From Pilimelia anulata (lineage in GTDB: Bacteria; Actinomycetota; Actinomycetes; Mycobacteriales; Micromonosporaceae), in contig NZ_BMQB01000001.1 in the NCBI RefSeq assembly GCF_014647895.1, forward strand, positions 1-64,000: a stretch of DNA of 64,000 nucleotides. Direction: 5' to 3'. Each line of letters opens with the position of its first letter. The stretch's first letter is position 1. A model generated the notes under the pieces. It ran no database searches. It was not told the DNA's origin and saw only the letters and a program-made list of their open reading frames with translations. This document shows, piece by piece, positions 17,963-26,533 of this stretch. The position numbers were made by a program, and so were the translations under genes.

Positions 17963-18217
17963 TCAGCCGCGGGCGCGCGGGACCTCGCTGGCCAGCACCG
18001 CGAGAAGGACCTGGCGGACCCAGGTCATCCGGCGGGTGGCGGTGTCGGGGTGGTCGCCGAACTCGGCGGCGCAGCTCGCGGCGCACCCGGCGGTGCCGTA
18101 CCGGGCGACCATCGCGGTCACGGCGGCCTCCACCTCGGCGGGGGTGGGCTGCTGGGACGGCTGCAGGTCGGAGACGAACAACGCCTCGGCGGCGAGGTCG
18201 GTAGCCGTGGTCATCAT
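17963..18217 (-). CDS. Small conserved hypothetical protein
   Basis: An 84-residue protein. The central motif RYGTAGCAASCAAEFGDHPDTATRRMTWVRQV is one I recognise from small conserved actinobacterial proteins with the pattern GCAA...EFGDHPxTAxxRMxWV. It looks fully helical. The function is unknown. GGAGG lies 5 nt before the first of two adjacent ATG codons (18217 and 18214). It is divergent from the lipoprotein gene at 18446. Confidence 0.75.
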   Translation of the reverse strand: MMTTATDLAAEALFVSDLQPSQQPTPAEVEAAVTAMVARYGTAGCAASCAAEFGDHPDTATRRMTWVRQVLLAVLASEVPRARG

Positions 18218-18445
18218 CGGTGCCTCCGGAAGCCGTGTGGAGCGGCGCGTGGTGCGGTGCTGCGTATGAATCAGGAAACGGCCGGTCGAGTGCCGCCGCG
18301 GCATCGAGCGGGTTGCGGACCAGTTGCGTCCGCAAATAACGCGGCCGTCGTGAACGGCACCGGTGTGGCAGGGCCTGCCGTACGCTGGGGTGACTTGCGG
18401 CGTTTGATCTCGGAGGTGCTGTTTGTCCCGGCCGAGGAGTGCGGG

Positions 18446-18913
18446 TTGTACCGGCTGATCGGTGCGGCGGCCGCCGCGGCCGTCCTGCTGGCCGCGGCCG
18501 GGTGCGGCGGCGACGCCCGCCCCGCGGCGGCGCCCACGCCGGTGCTGTCCGCCTCCGCGCAGGCCGCCTGCCGCGACGCGCTGGTCACCCAGCGGGTCCG
18601 CTGGGAGGCGTTCGAGGGCCGGTGGGCCGAGGTGCTCACCGCGCTGGCCCGCGGCGACGAGAACGGCAGCGCCGCGGCCGGGGAGATCGCCTCGCAGGAG
18701 CTGTTCGAGTGGGCCCGCGAGCTGGGGCTGCTCAAGGAGCGGACCGCCGGCGACCCGGCGCTGAGCGGCGCGCTGGACAGTACGATCACCGCCCTCAACG
18801 GCCTCGGCGCCCCCGAGGACCGCACCCCCGCCGACCGGATGCGGGCGGCGGTCAGCGAGGCCGCCCGGCCGGTGGCCGCGGCCTGCGGCGCGACGCCGCC
18901 GCCGGTGACCTAG
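18446..18913 (+). CDS. Putative lipoprotein, helical
   Basis: A 155-residue protein. TTG 18446 with GAGGAG 6 nt upstream yields a short positive N-terminus, a hydrophobic Ala/Leu stretch and the lipobox LAAAGC, with Cys at about residue 21. The mature part is helical and Ala/Glu-rich, with no domain I recognise. It would sit on the outer face of the membrane. It precedes the rplU promoter and may be transcribed alone. Confidence 0.65.
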   Translation: MYRLIGAAAAAAVLLAAAGCGGDARPAAAPTPVLSASAQAACRDALVTQRVRWEAFEGRWAEVLTALARGDENGSAAAGEIASQELFEWARELGLLKERTAGDPALSGALDSTITALNGLGAPEDRTPADRMRAAVSEAARPVAAACGATPPPVT

Positions 18914-18943
18914 CGAGCCGCCGGGCGGTTTTCCGACCCGTTT

Positions 18944-18971
18944 TTGTCGACCCCGACCGATGGCGTAGGCT
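18944..18971 (+). promoter_or_regulatory. Promoter of the rplU-rpmA operon
   Basis: TTGTCG (18944-18949) and TAGGCT (18966-18971) are separated by 16 bp and agree well with a housekeeping actinobacterial promoter. Transcription would start near 18978 and leave a leader of about 200 nt before rplU. Confidence 0.55.
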
Positions 18972-18977
18972 GTCCTG

Positions 18978-19179
18978 CGGCGCATCATCGTGCGCTTGGC
19001 CGAGTGTGACCGGCCTCCGTGTGCACCCCGCGCGGTCGCGGGGCCCGGCAGTGCCCTCGCGGCGGCGTGCCGGCGGCAGCGGCGGGCCCGGTCGCCGCGG
19101 CCCACGAACATCCGCCCGCAGCCGGGCGGTCGCGCGTCATCCGGCTGCGAACGTCACCACGACAGGGAGTACGCGGCTT
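18978..19179 (+). promoter_or_regulatory. Long structured leader of rplU
   Basis: About 200 nt of GC-rich, hairpin-prone sequence lie between the predicted start of transcription and the rplU ATG, with AGGGAG just before the start codon. Ribosomal-protein leaders of this size, including L21 leaders in other bacteria, often bind their own product. Here this is inference from position and length only. Confidence 0.35.
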
Positions 19180-19494
19180 ATGTACGCGATCGTCAAGACC
19201 GGCGGCAAGCAGTACCGGGTCGCCGAGGGCGACGTGATCGAGGTCGAGAAGCTCGCCGGCGCCCCCGGCGACGCCGTCAGCCTCGCCGCGGTTCTGCTCG
19301 TCGACGGCGACAACCTGATCACCGAGGCGGCCGCCCTGGCGGGCGTCGCCGTCGCCGGTGAGCTGGTGGCCCACACCAAGGGCCCGAAGATCCGGATCCA
19401 CAAGTTCAAGAACAAGACCGGCTACCACAAGCGCCAGGGTCACCGCCAGCCGCTGACCCAGGTCAAGGTGACCGGCATCTCGACCGGGAAGTAG
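19180..19494 (+). CDS. rplU: 50S ribosomal protein bL21
   Basis: A structural protein of the large ribosomal subunit that contacts 23S rRNA. The 104-residue product starts [14 protein letters not shown] and contains the conserved [16 protein letters not shown] near the C-terminus. Length and sequence are normal. ATG 19180 has AGGGAG upstream. rpmA follows after 10 nt, as in nearly all bacteria. Confidence 0.97.
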   Translation: MYAIVKTGGKQYRVAEGDVIEVEKLAGAPGDAVSLAAVLLVDGDNLITEAAALAGVAVAGELVAHTKGPKIRIHKFKNKTGYHKRQGHRQPLTQVKVTGISTGK

Positions 19495-19504
19495 GCGTTC
19501 AACG

Positions 19505-19762
19505 ATGGCACACAAAAAGGGTGCGTCCAGCTCGCGGAACGGCCGCGACTCCGAGTCCAAGCGCCTCGGCGTGAAGCGCTTCGGTGGCCAGCTCGTCAAC
19601 GCCGGCGAGATCCTGGTCCGCCAGCGCGGCACCAAGTTCCACCCGGGCGACCTGGTCGGCCGGGGCGGCGACGACACGCTGTTCGCGCTGTCCGCCGGCA
19701 ACGTCCTGTTCGGCACGCGGCGCGGGCGCAAGACCGTCAGCATCGTGCCGGTCGAGGGCTGA
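19505..19762 (+). CDS. rpmA: 50S ribosomal protein bL27
   Basis: A large-subunit protein whose N-terminus reaches the peptidyl-transferase centre. The 85 residues begin [20 protein letters not shown], with no cleavable extension of the Firmicutes type, and end in the usual basic tail. It is co-transcribed with rplU. A near-perfect hairpin follows and separates it from obg. Confidence 0.97.
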   Translation: MAHKKGASSSRNGRDSESKRLGVKRFGGQLVNAGEILVRQRGTKFHPGDLVGRGGDDTLFALSAGNVLFGTRRGRKTVSIVPVEG

Positions 19763-19776
19763 TCGAACGTACGGCG

Positions 19777-19814
19777 AAGCGGCGGGCCGGGGCTGGCGCC
19801 CCGACCCGCCGCTT
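19777..19814 (+). terminator. Terminator or attenuator between rpmA and obg
   Basis: A 17-bp stem with one mismatch (19777-19793 with 19798-19814), loop TGGC, is followed by CCGTTTGCC. It lies 15 nt after rpmA, so ribosomal-protein and obg expression can be separated here. Confidence 0.6.
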
Positions 19815-19852
19815 CCGTTTGCCGCCCGCGCGCGGCTGAGGAGGGCGTGGCC

Positions 19853-21454
19853 GTGGCCATGTTCGTGGACCGGGTCGTCCTGCACCTGCAGGCGGGCAAC
19901 GGCGGGCACGGCTGTGTCTCGATTCACCGGGAGAAGTTCAAGCCGTTCGGCGGCCCCGACGGCGGCGACGGCGGCCACGGCGGCGACGTCACCCTCGTCG
20001 TCGACCCGGCCGTGCACACGCTGCTCGACTTCCATTTCCGGCCGCACATCAAGGCCGAGAACGGCAAGGGCGGCGCCGGCAGCAACCGGGACGGCGCCAA
20101 CGGCAAGGGGCTCGTGCTGCGGGTACCCGACGGCACGGTCGTGCAGACCCCCGACGGCGAGGTGCTGGCCGACCTGATCGGCGCCGGGACCACGTACGAG
20201 GCGGCCCGCGGCGGCCGCGGCGGGCGGGGCAACGCGGCGCTGGCCAACGCCCGGCGCAAGGCCCCCGGCTTCGCCGAGCTGGGCGAGCCCGGCGACGCGT
20301 ACGACGTCGTGCTGGAGCTGAAGAGCGTCGCCGACGTGGGCCTGGTCGGCTTCCCGTCCGCCGGCAAGTCCTCGCTGATCGCCGTGATCTCGGCGGCCAA
20401 GCCCAAGATCGCCGACTATCCGTTCACGACACTGGTGCCGAACCTCGGCGTCGTCCAGGCCGGCGAGGGCACGTTCACCGTCGCCGACGTACCCGGCCTC
20501 ATCCCCGGCGCCGCCACCGGCAAGGGGCTCGGGCTGGAGTTCCTCCGGCACATCGAGCGGTGCGCCGTCCTGGTGCACGTCGTCGACACCGCCACCGAGG
20601 AGCCCGGCCGCGACCCGGTCGCCGACATCGAGGCGATCGAGGCGGAGCTGACCGCGTACGGCGGCCTGGCCGACCGGCCGCGGCTGGTCGTGCTGAACAA
20701 GATCGACGTACCGGACGGGCGGGACCTCGCCGAGATCGTCCGCGCCGACGTCGACCGCTTCGGCTGGCCGGTGCACGAGGTCAGCACGGCCAGCCGGGAG
20801 GGCCTGCGCCCGCTGGTGTTCGCGATGGCGGCGACGGTCGACGCGCACCGGGCGGCCCAGCCGGTCCTGGAGCCGACCCGGATCGTGCTCCGCCCGCCCG
20901 CCGTCGACGAGTCCGGCTTCCGGATCGAAACCGTCGACGAGGACGTGTACGAGGTGCGCGGCGAGAAGCCGCGCCGCTGGGTCCGGCAGACGAACTTCGA
21001 CAATGACGAGGCGGTCGGGTACCTGGCCGACCGGCTGGCCCGGCTCGGCGTCGAGGACGCGCTGGCCAAGGCCGGGGCGACGCCGGGCTGCACGGTCCGG
21101 ATCGGGGAGCGCGAGTTCGACTGGCAGCCGACGGTCTACGCGGGCGCGGCGTACACGCCGGGGTCGCGGGGGGCGGACACGCGGCTGGAGGACCCGGAGC
21201 GGCGGACGTCGGCGGCGCAGCGGCTGGCGGCCCGCAAGGCACGGCGACGCCGTCCGGAGGACGGGGCAGCGGGCGCGGGGGAGTCCCACCCGCCGGTCGC
21301 CGGGTCCGCGGAGTCGGGGGCTGCCGGGCCGGCGGAGTCAGGGGTTGACGGGTCCGCGGCGCCCGGGGCTGTCGGGTCTGTCGAGCCCGGGGTTGCCGGG
21401 TCGGCGGCGTCGGGGGTTGACGGTGCCGGGGAGTCGCGGCTCGGGTCGGGCTGA
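19853..21454 (+). CDS. obgE: GTPase Obg with repeat-built C-terminal tail
   Basis: A ribosome-associated GTPase involved in 50S assembly and growth control. The Gly-rich Obg fold spans about residues 1-157. The G domain follows, with the P-loop GFPSAGKSS at about 166 and NKID near 282. An OCT domain (to about 430) completes the core. The last 70-80 residues are not part of the family. They include five 8-residue units of the type AGSAESGV encoded by 24-bp repeats (21299-21418). GTG 19853 is chosen because GAGGAGGG lies 8 nt before it. GTG 19847 and ATG 19859 are also in frame. Confidence 0.93.
   Translation: MAMFVDRVVLHLQAGNGGHGCVSIHREKFKPFGGPDGGDGGHGGDVTLVVDPAVHTLLDFHFRPHIKAENGKGGAGSNRDGANGKGLVLRVPDGTVVQTPDGEVLADLIGAGTTYEAARGGRGGRGNAALANARRKAPGFAELGEPGDAYDVVLELKSVADVGLVGFPSAGKSSLIAVISAAKPKIADYPFTTLVPNLGVVQAGEGTFTVADVPGLIPGAATGKGLGLEFLRHIERCAVLVHVVDTATEEPGRDPVADIEAIEAELTAYGGLADRPRLVVLNKIDVPDGRDLAEIVRADVDRFGWPVHEVSTASREGLRPLVFAMAATVDAHRAAQPVLEPTRIVLRPPAVDESGFRIETVDEDVYEVRGEKPRRWVRQTNFDNDEAVGYLADRLARLGVEDALAKAGATPGCTVRIGEREFDWQPTVYAGAAYTPGSRGADTRLEDPERRTSAAQRLAARKARRRRPEDGAAGAGESHPPVAGSAESGAAGPAESGVDGSAAPGAVGSVEPGVAGSAASGVDGAGESRLGSG
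21299..21418 (+). repeat. Five 24-bp in-frame tandem repeats in the obg tail
   Basis: Five successive 24-bp units (21299, 21323, 21347, 21371, 21395) encode the diverged octapeptide (A/D/V)-G-(S/P)-(A/V)-(E/A)-(S/P)-G-(A/V). The GGG and GGGG anchors stay aligned in each unit. Confidence 0.8.
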
Positions 21455-21504
21455 TTCGGTGGGTTGGCCCGCGTCGCGTCACGGGTGACCTGCTGACAAT
21501 CGCT

Positions 21505-21581
21505 CGGTGTCCGGTGTCCGGTGTCCGGTGTCCGGTGTCCGGTGTCCGGTGTCCGGTGTCCGGTGTCCGGTGTCCGGTGTC
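21505..21581. repeat. Eleven perfect copies of a 7-bp repeat
   Basis: CGGTGTC is repeated 11 times without a mismatch between the obg stop and the convergent lipoprotein gene. Because 7 is not a multiple of 3, all three frames read the same peptide pattern, so ORFs through it are not evidence of coding. A repeat this uniform is expected to vary in copy number. Confidence 0.97.
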
Positions 21582-21604
21582 GGCTCGGTGGGTGCGGCGT
21601 CGGT

Positions 21605-22858
21605 TCATGGTGCTCCGGGCGGCGGGGCGGGTGCGCCCCACAAGTGGGTGGTGCCGCCGTCGTCGGCCAGGAGGAGCAGGCCGGCGGCGCTGGCCGACAG
21701 GTCGGTGCCGCCCGCCGCGGCCGTGGGCAGCGGCGCGGGGAGGGCTTGTTCCCGCCATTGCGCCCCCGCGTCGGTCGACTGCCACAGGTGGGCGGCCGCG
21801 CCGTCGTTGACCAGCGCGAGGACGGACGAGCCGTGCGCAGTCAGCGCGGCGACCGACGGCGGTCCCGTGGCGGTGACCGCTCGGGCGGCGGTGTTCGCGA
21901 AGCGGGCGAGCGGCGTGATGGCTTCGGCGTCGATCCGCCAGGCGGCGAACGTGCCGTCCGCGACGCCCGCCGCGACAGCCGCACCCCCGACCGCGACCAC
22001 CCGTTCCGGGCTGCCGCTGCCATGGGAGTCGGCGCGCAGCGGGAGTTCCCGCCACCGGATGCCGTCGGGTGACGTCCAGGCCAGCGGGGTGGCGGGGACG
22101 CCCTGGCTGTACCCGACCAGGCGCCAGCCGTCCGCGACGCCCGCGGCGTCTGCCGCCCACGCCCGCCGCCGGTCGTCGTGCGCCAGCGGCGCCGCCGCCC
22201 GCAGGGTGAACGACGCCCCGTCGGGGGAGGTCCACGCCGCCGCGCCGGATACCCGGTTGCCGGCGAGCAGCCAGCCGCGCGGCCCGGCGGCCACCCGCCC
22301 GACGTTCAGCCCGTCCGCCCCGCCGTACAGCGTGTAGGCACTGACCTCCTCCGTCAGGACCCCGCCGACGGTGGACCAGGTGCTCGTCCGCGGGTACCCG
22401 TGTGCGCCGCCGGACTTCGCGCCGAGCGCCACCAGTGTCCCGCCGCGGCAGGCGGCGGCGTACAGCGTGTGCTCCGACCCGTACGTGGACCGCGCCCGCA
22501 CCGGCACCGCCCGCCACGCCAACCCGTCGCCGCTGGTCCACAGCGCGGGCCGGGTACCGCCGGCGGCGTCGATCGTGGCGCCGGTGAGGTACCAGCGCCC
22601 GCAGTACGCCAGCGCCCGCCCCGCGGCCCGCCCACCGGTGACCGGCAGCGGCTCCGCCGCCCGCCAGGCGACGGCGACCGGCGCGGGCGGCGGCGGCGTG
22701 GGCGGCGGCCCACCGGCGGTGCAGCCCGCGAGCAGTACGACCCAGATCGGCAGGGCCCAGCGCAGCACGGCGTCCCGCCCGGGTCGGCCGGACGGCACCC
22801 GCCCGCCCGCCGAACCCCACCGGCGCGCCACCGGTGCACGCCGCGATCTCCCCGTCAT
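21605..22858 (-). CDS. Lipoprotein with beta-propeller-like repeats
   Basis: A 417-residue protein. A basic N-terminus and hydrophobic stretch lead to the lipobox LLAGC with Cys46, then a Pro/Gly linker. The rest has spaced segments of the type LWTSGDGLAW, AWTSPDGASF, AWTSPDGIRW and LWQSTDAGAQW, each about 60-70 residues apart. This is the look of a sialidase or BNR-like beta-propeller of 6-7 blades. It is anchored outside the cell. Its ligand is unknown. ATG 22858 lies 6 nt from the -10-like TAACGT, the leaderless layout, which fixes the start. It is divergent from the HTH gene at 22914. Confidence 0.78.
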   Translation of the reverse strand: MTGRSRRAPVARRWGSAGGRVPSGRPGRDAVLRWALPIWVVLLAGCTAGGPPPTPPPPAPVAVAWRAAEPLPVTGGRAAGRALAYCGRWYLTGATIDAAGGTRPALWTSGDGLAWRAVPVRARSTYGSEHTLYAAACRGGTLVALGAKSGGAHGYPRTSTWSTVGGVLTEEVSAYTLYGGADGLNVGRVAAGPRGWLLAGNRVSGAAAWTSPDGASFTLRAAAPLAHDDRRRAWAADAAGVADGWRLVGYSQGVPATPLAWTSPDGIRWRELPLRADSHGSGSPERVVAVGGAAVAAGVADGTFAAWRIDAEAITPLARFANTAARAVTATGPPSVAALTAHGSSVLALVNDGAAAHLWQSTDAGAQWREQALPAPLPTAAAGGTDLSASAAGLLLLADDGGTTHLWGAPAPPPGAP

Positions 22859-22886
22859 GGCTCCACGTTAGAGCACCTGCCGCCAT

Positions 22887-22902
22887 TCGAACACCTGTGC
22901 GA
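22887..22902 (+). promoter_or_regulatory. LexA-like (SOS) box overlapping the -10 of the HTH gene
   Basis: TCGAAC-ACCT-GTGCGA matches the actinobacterial LexA operator TCGAAC-N4-GTTCGA at 11 of 12 fixed positions. It abuts the -10-like GATAGT (22901-22906), which lies 7 nt before the GTG at 22914. Bound LexA there would block that promoter. Binding is inferred, not shown. Confidence 0.45.
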
Positions 22903-22913
22903 TAGTCGTAGGC

Positions 22914-23462
22914 GTGTGGGTGCTGGAGCAGGGGCGCGCCGCCTACGAACCGGCGGCGGCCGGCGCCGTGTACCGGTTCGGGCTGGTCCTCGGCCTCCCC
23001 GTGCCCAGCGGCCTGTTCGCCGGCATCGGCGAGCCCGTCGCGGCCCCGGCCGGCGCCGCCGTGGTGACGGTGCACTGGCCCGCCGCCGGGTTGGCGGCCG
23101 CGGTCACCGGCGCCGTCCGGCACGCCGAGGAGCGCGGGGCGCGGGTCTGGCGCGTCCTCGCCGACGACTGGGTGACCGCCGCCGACATCGGCGTCCGCGT
23201 CCGGCGGTCGCGGGAGACCGTGCGGCGGTGGGCGAGCGGCCGGCTCGGCCCGCCCGGCTTCCCGCCGCCGCTGAACCCCGGCTGCGGCGTGCACTACTAC
23301 AGTTGGGCCGAGGTGCGCGGCTGGCTGCGCGGCCCCGCCGGCATCCCGGTCGGCGACGAGCCGCCGGTCCTGGCCGCCGCCAACCTCGCCCTCCGCCTGC
23401 GGCGCACCATCGCGGACGTACCGGACGCCGGTCCGATCTGGGAACTGCTCTGGCCGGACTAG
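22914..23462 (+). CDS. Helix-turn-helix protein, possibly SOS-controlled
   Basis: A 182-residue protein. The N-terminal part (1-85) has no domain I recognise. A helix-turn-helix resembling MerR/excisionase wings lies at about 90-140 (ADIGVRVRRSRETVRRWASGRLGPPGFPPPL, then YYSWAEVRGWLRG). Related actinobacterial proteins carry the same GPxGFPxP wing. It probably binds DNA. GTG 22914 follows a -10-like GATAGT with 7 nt spacing and a LexA-like box. The stop is one base from the radC stop (convergent). The adjacency to radC is suggestive only. Confidence 0.72.
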   Translation: MWVLEQGRAAYEPAAAGAVYRFGLVLGLPVPSGLFAGIGEPVAAPAGAAVVTVHWPAAGLAAAVTGAVRHAEERGARVWRVLADDWVTAADIGVRVRRSRETVRRWASGRLGPPGFPPPLNPGCGVHYYSWAEVRGWLRGPAGIPVGDEPPVLAAANLALRLRRTIADVPDAGPIWELLWPD

Positions 23463-23463
23463 G

Positions 23464-24132
23464 TCACGCGATCCGCCGCCACTGCGTGTCGGTGACCACC
23501 ACGTGGTCGAGGAAGCGCAGGTCGGTGGCGTTGGCGACGTCCGCGATCCGGGCCGTGGCCGCGCGGTCGGCGGCGCTGGGCGTCACGTCGCCGTCGGGGT
23601 GGTTGTGCGCCAGCGCGAACGCCGCCCCGTCCCGGCGCAGCACCGCGACGGCGATCTCCCGGATCGGCAGCAGCGTCCGGCCGGCGCCGCCCTCGCTGAT
23701 CACCTCGCAGGACGTGACCCGGTTGCGGCTGTCGCACACGACCAGCGCGAGCCGCTCGCGGTTGCGGCCGTACAGCAGCGGCCCCGCGACGCTGACGATG
23801 TCCGACGTGCCGCGGATCACCGGGGGCGCGGTCGGGCGCTGGCTGCGCCGGGCCAGTTCGCCGGCCGCGGCGAGCAGGGCGGCCTTCGCCGGCCCGACGC
23901 CGTGGACCGTGGTCAGCTCGGCCGGGTGCGCCCGCGCCAGGGCGGCGAGCGAGCCGTACCGGGCCAGGAGCTGGGCGGCGAGCTGGTGCGCGCCCCGGCC
24001 GGGCGCGGCGCCGGTACCGAGCAGGATCGCCAGCAGCTCCCGGTCGGCGAGGGCACCGGGGCCGTGGGCGTGCAGGCGTTCACGCGGACGGTCGGTGGCG
24101 GGCAGGTCGGCGATCCGCATGCGCCGGACCAT
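23464..24132 (-). CDS. radC: RadC family protein (JAB/MPN domain)
   Basis: A 222-residue protein. It has a helix-hairpin-helix-like N-terminal part (RPRERLHAHGPGALADRELLAILLGTG and HGVGPAKAALL). The C-terminal JAB domain contains the metal motif HNHPDGDVTPSAAD. Despite its name, RadC has no established DNA-repair role and its activity is unknown. ATG 24132 is taken as start. GTG 24150 and ATG 24120 are alternatives, and none has a clear ribosome site. It is convergent with the HTH gene and divergent from nadD. Confidence 0.9.
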   Translation of the reverse strand: MVRRMRIADLPATDRPRERLHAHGPGALADRELLAILLGTGAAPGRGAHQLAAQLLARYGSLAALARAHPAELTTVHGVGPAKAALLAAAGELARRSQRPTAPPVIRGTSDIVSVAGPLLYGRNRERLALVVCDSRNRVTSCEVISEGGAGRTLLPIREIAVAVLRRDGAAFALAHNHPDGDVTPSAADRAATARIADVANATDLRFLDHVVVTDTQWRRIA

Positions 24133-24204
24133 AGAAGGCCCGTACGACACACGTCACTGCCGATCCCCGGCACCCGGCCGCGGTGATCGATCTACGATGC
24201 GCCC

Positions 24205-24807
24205 ATGGAGGTTGGCGCGGTCCGGCGCATCGGCATCATGGGCGGCACGTTCGATCCGGTGCACCACGGGCACCTGGTCGCGGCGAGCGAGGTCGCCGAC
24301 CGGTTCGCGCTGGACGAGGTGGTGTTCGTCCCCACCGGCGAGCCGTGGCAGAAGACCAAGCGGTCGGTCAGCCCGGCCGAGGACCGGTACCTGATGACCG
24401 TCATCGCCACCGCCTCGAACCCGCGCTTCACCGTCAGCCGCGTCGACATCGACCGCCCCGGCCCGACGTACGCGGTGGACACGCTGCGCGACCTGAGGGC
24501 TACGTACGGCGAGAAGGCGGAGCTGTACTTCATCACCGGCGCCGACGCCCTCGGCCGGATCCTGTCCTGGAAGGACTCCGACCAGTTGTTCGCGCTCGCC
24601 CACTTCGTCGGGGTCACCCGACCGGGCTTCACGCTCAGTGACGCCCACCTCCCCGCGGACACGGTCAGCCTGGTTCAGGTACCGGCCATGGCGATCTCGT
24701 CCAGCGCCTGCCGGGAGCGGGTCGCCGCCGGCAAGCCGGTCTGGTACCTGGTGCCCGACGGCGTCGTCCAGTACATCGCCAAGCGGCGCCTGTACAGCGG
24801 CGTGTGA
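24205..24807 (+). CDS. nadD: Nicotinate-nucleotide adenylyltransferase
   Basis: Makes deamido-NAD from nicotinate mononucleotide and ATP. The 200-residue protein has the nucleotidyltransferase motif [12 protein letters not shown] near the N-terminus and SSSACRER near the C-terminus. ATG 24205 lies 6 nt after the -10 TACGAT (24193-24198), so the mRNA is probably leaderless. rsfS follows after 109 nt, the usual nadD-rsfS order. Confidence 0.95.
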   Translation: MEVGAVRRIGIMGGTFDPVHHGHLVAASEVADRFALDEVVFVPTGEPWQKTKRSVSPAEDRYLMTVIATASNPRFTVSRVDIDRPGPTYAVDTLRDLRATYGEKAELYFITGADALGRILSWKDSDQLFALAHFVGVTRPGFTLSDAHLPADTVSLVQVPAMAISSSACRERVAAGKPVWYLVPDGVVQYIAKRRLYSGV

Positions 24808-24916
24808 GAGGCTTGACCCCGTCGCCGGCTCGCGCCGGTCGTCGAGCCAGCCCCGGTACCCGTCGAGCCACGGCGTCCGTCGAGCCACGGGGCCCAGCCG
24901 AAGGAGAAGCCACCCG

Positions 24917-25423
24917 GTGCCCGCCGCATCCCCGCGCGCAGTCGAGCTAGCCACCGCCGCCGCTCAGGCCGCCGCGGACAAGAAGGCGCAGGACATCACG
25001 ATCATCGACGTGGGCGACCAACTCGCCATCACCGACGCCTTCGTGATCGCCTCCGCGCCGAACGAACGCCAGGTCCAGGCCATCGTCGACGCCATCGAGG
25101 AGGCGCTGGTCGAACTGCCGGAGAGGGCCAAGCCCGTCCGCCGCGAGGGGGAGCGCGCCGGCCGCTGGGTGCTGCTGGACTACATCGACGTCGTCGTCCA
25201 CGTGCAGCACAGCGAGGAGCGCGAGTTCTACGCCCTCGACCGGCTGTGGAAGGACTGCCCGCTCATCCCCTTCACCGACCGCGACGCCCCGGCCGCCGAC
25301 CCGTCCGCAGCGACCGATCCGACCGCTGCCACCGGCCCGGCGGATGCCGCGGGCGCCGACTCGACCGACCCCGCCGGCGGCACCGGCGCCGGGCGCGGAG
25401 CCGGGGCGGACGACGCGCAGTGA
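24917..25423 (+). CDS. rsfS: Ribosome silencing factor RsfS with Ala/Thr-rich tail
   Basis: Binds protein uL14 on the 50S subunit and blocks subunit joining when nutrients are short. Residues 1-118 are the standard domain (AQDITIIDVGDQLAITDAFVIASA, then RWVLLDYIDVVVHV, FYALDRLWKDCP). The last 50 residues (APAADPSAATDPTAATGPADAAG) are a low-complexity addition not typical of the family. GTG 24917 has AAGGAGAA upstream. The stop overlaps the GTG of the next gene (GTGA), so the two are coupled. The 109 nt before it hold three copies of GTCGAGCCA. Confidence 0.93.
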   Translation: MPAASPRAVELATAAAQAAADKKAQDITIIDVGDQLAITDAFVIASAPNERQVQAIVDAIEEALVELPERAKPVRREGERAGRWVLLDYIDVVVHVQHSEEREFYALDRLWKDCPLIPFTDRDAPAADPSAATDPTAATGPADAAGADSTDPAGGTGAGRGAGADDAQ

Positions 25424-26073
25424 CCGCCGGCACTCTGATCGTCTGGCGGCACGGCAACACCGACTGGAACCGCGACGGCCGCGTGCAGGGCGGCTCGGAC
25501 GTACCGCTCAACGACCTCGGCATCGCCCAGGCGGCCGCCGCCGCGCCGGCGCTGGCGAAGCTGGCGCCCACCGCGATCGTCAGCAGCGACCTGCGCCGCG
25601 CCGCCGACACCGCCGCCGCGCTCGCCGCGGTGACCGGCCTGCCGGTGCGGACCGATCCGCGCCTGCGCGAGCGGTCCTTCGGCGAGTGGCAGGGCCGGCT
25701 CATGTCCGACATCCGCCGCGAACACGCCGAGGTACACGCGCGGTGGACCGCGGGCGACCCCGACCCCGGCTGCGGCATCGAACCCCTCGACGCGCTGTCG
25801 GCGCGCGCCGACGCGGCGGTGCGGGCGGCCATCGACCCGGCGGGCGTCACCGTGGTCGTCACCCACGGCGGCACCGCCCGGTACGCCATCGCGGGCCTGC
25901 TCGGCTGGCCGGCGGAGGTCCGCGCCACCCTCGGCGGCCTCGGCAACTGCGCCTGGGCGGTGCTCGCCGCGCGCGGCGAGCGGTGGCAATTGCGGGCGTA
26001 CAACACCGAGGTCGCGGCGATTGTCCCGCCCCGGCCCGCCGCCGCGGTCGGGGAACCGGCCGCCGGCCGATAG
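25420..26073 (+). CDS. Histidine phosphatase family protein
   Basis: A 217-residue member of the phosphoglycerate-mutase-like superfamily. The phospho-acceptor motif is RHGNTDWN near residue 11 and the second catalytic His is in VTHGGTARY near residue 150. In this position after rsfS the actinobacterial enzyme may act as a phosphatase on small metabolites such as 3-phosphoglycerate derivatives. The substrate is not determined. It is translationally coupled to rsfS. Confidence 0.9.
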   Translation: MTAGTLIVWRHGNTDWNRDGRVQGGSDVPLNDLGIAQAAAAAPALAKLAPTAIVSSDLRRAADTAAALAAVTGLPVRTDPRLRERSFGEWQGRLMSDIRREHAEVHARWTAGDPDPGCGIEPLDALSARADAAVRAAIDPAGVTVVVTHGGTARYAIAGLLGWPAEVRATLGGLGNCAWAVLAARGERWQLRAYNTEVAAIVPPRPAAAVGEPAAGR

Positions 26074-26085
26074 CGTCGTACCTGA

Positions 26086-26454
26086 ATGTCCCATTCGCTT
26101 CGCCTCCTGCCGCCGTTGCTGGCCCTGACCCTGCTCACCGCGTGCGCCGGTACCGACCCGGGAACGCCCGGCGCGTCGCCGAGCCCCTCGCCGTTGACCA
26201 CCGGCCCGACCGGCAAGCCGACCGCGAGCCCCGGCCTGTACCGGGGCACGGTCGTCCCCGGCGTCGAGGTCGGCTGCCGCATCCTGCAGACGACCGCCGG
26301 CTCGTACGTGATCCTCGGCGGCGACCCCGCCCGGCTGCGCGACGGCGCGCGGGTCACCGTGCGCGGCACGCTCGACCCCGGCACGGTGAGCATCTGCAAC
26401 CAGGGCCCGATCCTGCAGGTGACCGAGGTGCTGCCCGCCCCGTCGGCGTCGTAG
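26086..26454 (+). CDS. Small lipoprotein with OB-like domain
   Basis: A 122-residue protein with a signal and lipobox LLTAC (Cys at about 20), a Ser/Pro/Thr linker, and a compact beta-rich domain of about 70 residues with two Cys. The pattern (GCRIL, YVILGGDPARLRDGARVTVRG) resembles small OB-fold lipoproteins. The function is unknown. ATG 26086 lies 9 nt after TAGCGT (26071-26076), which overlaps the end of the previous gene. Confidence 0.7.
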   Translation: MSHSLRLLPPLLALTLLTACAGTDPGTPGASPSPSPLTTGPTGKPTASPGLYRGTVVPGVEVGCRILQTTAGSYVILGGDPARLRDGARVTVRGTLDPGTVSICNQGPILQVTEVLPAPSAS

Positions 26455-26533
26455 CCGCCGGCCGCGGTGCTCCCGTGCTGCGGAGCGCCGCGGCGCGACA
26501 AGTGGTACCACGCCGCGCGGCCCGGATCGGCGG

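Noticed and set aside
21507..22337. Three overlapping plus-strand ORFs starting MSGVRCPVSGVRCPVSG
   Set aside because: They arise because the 7-bp repeat reads the same in all three frames, and they run antisense to the lipoprotein gene at 21605-22858.
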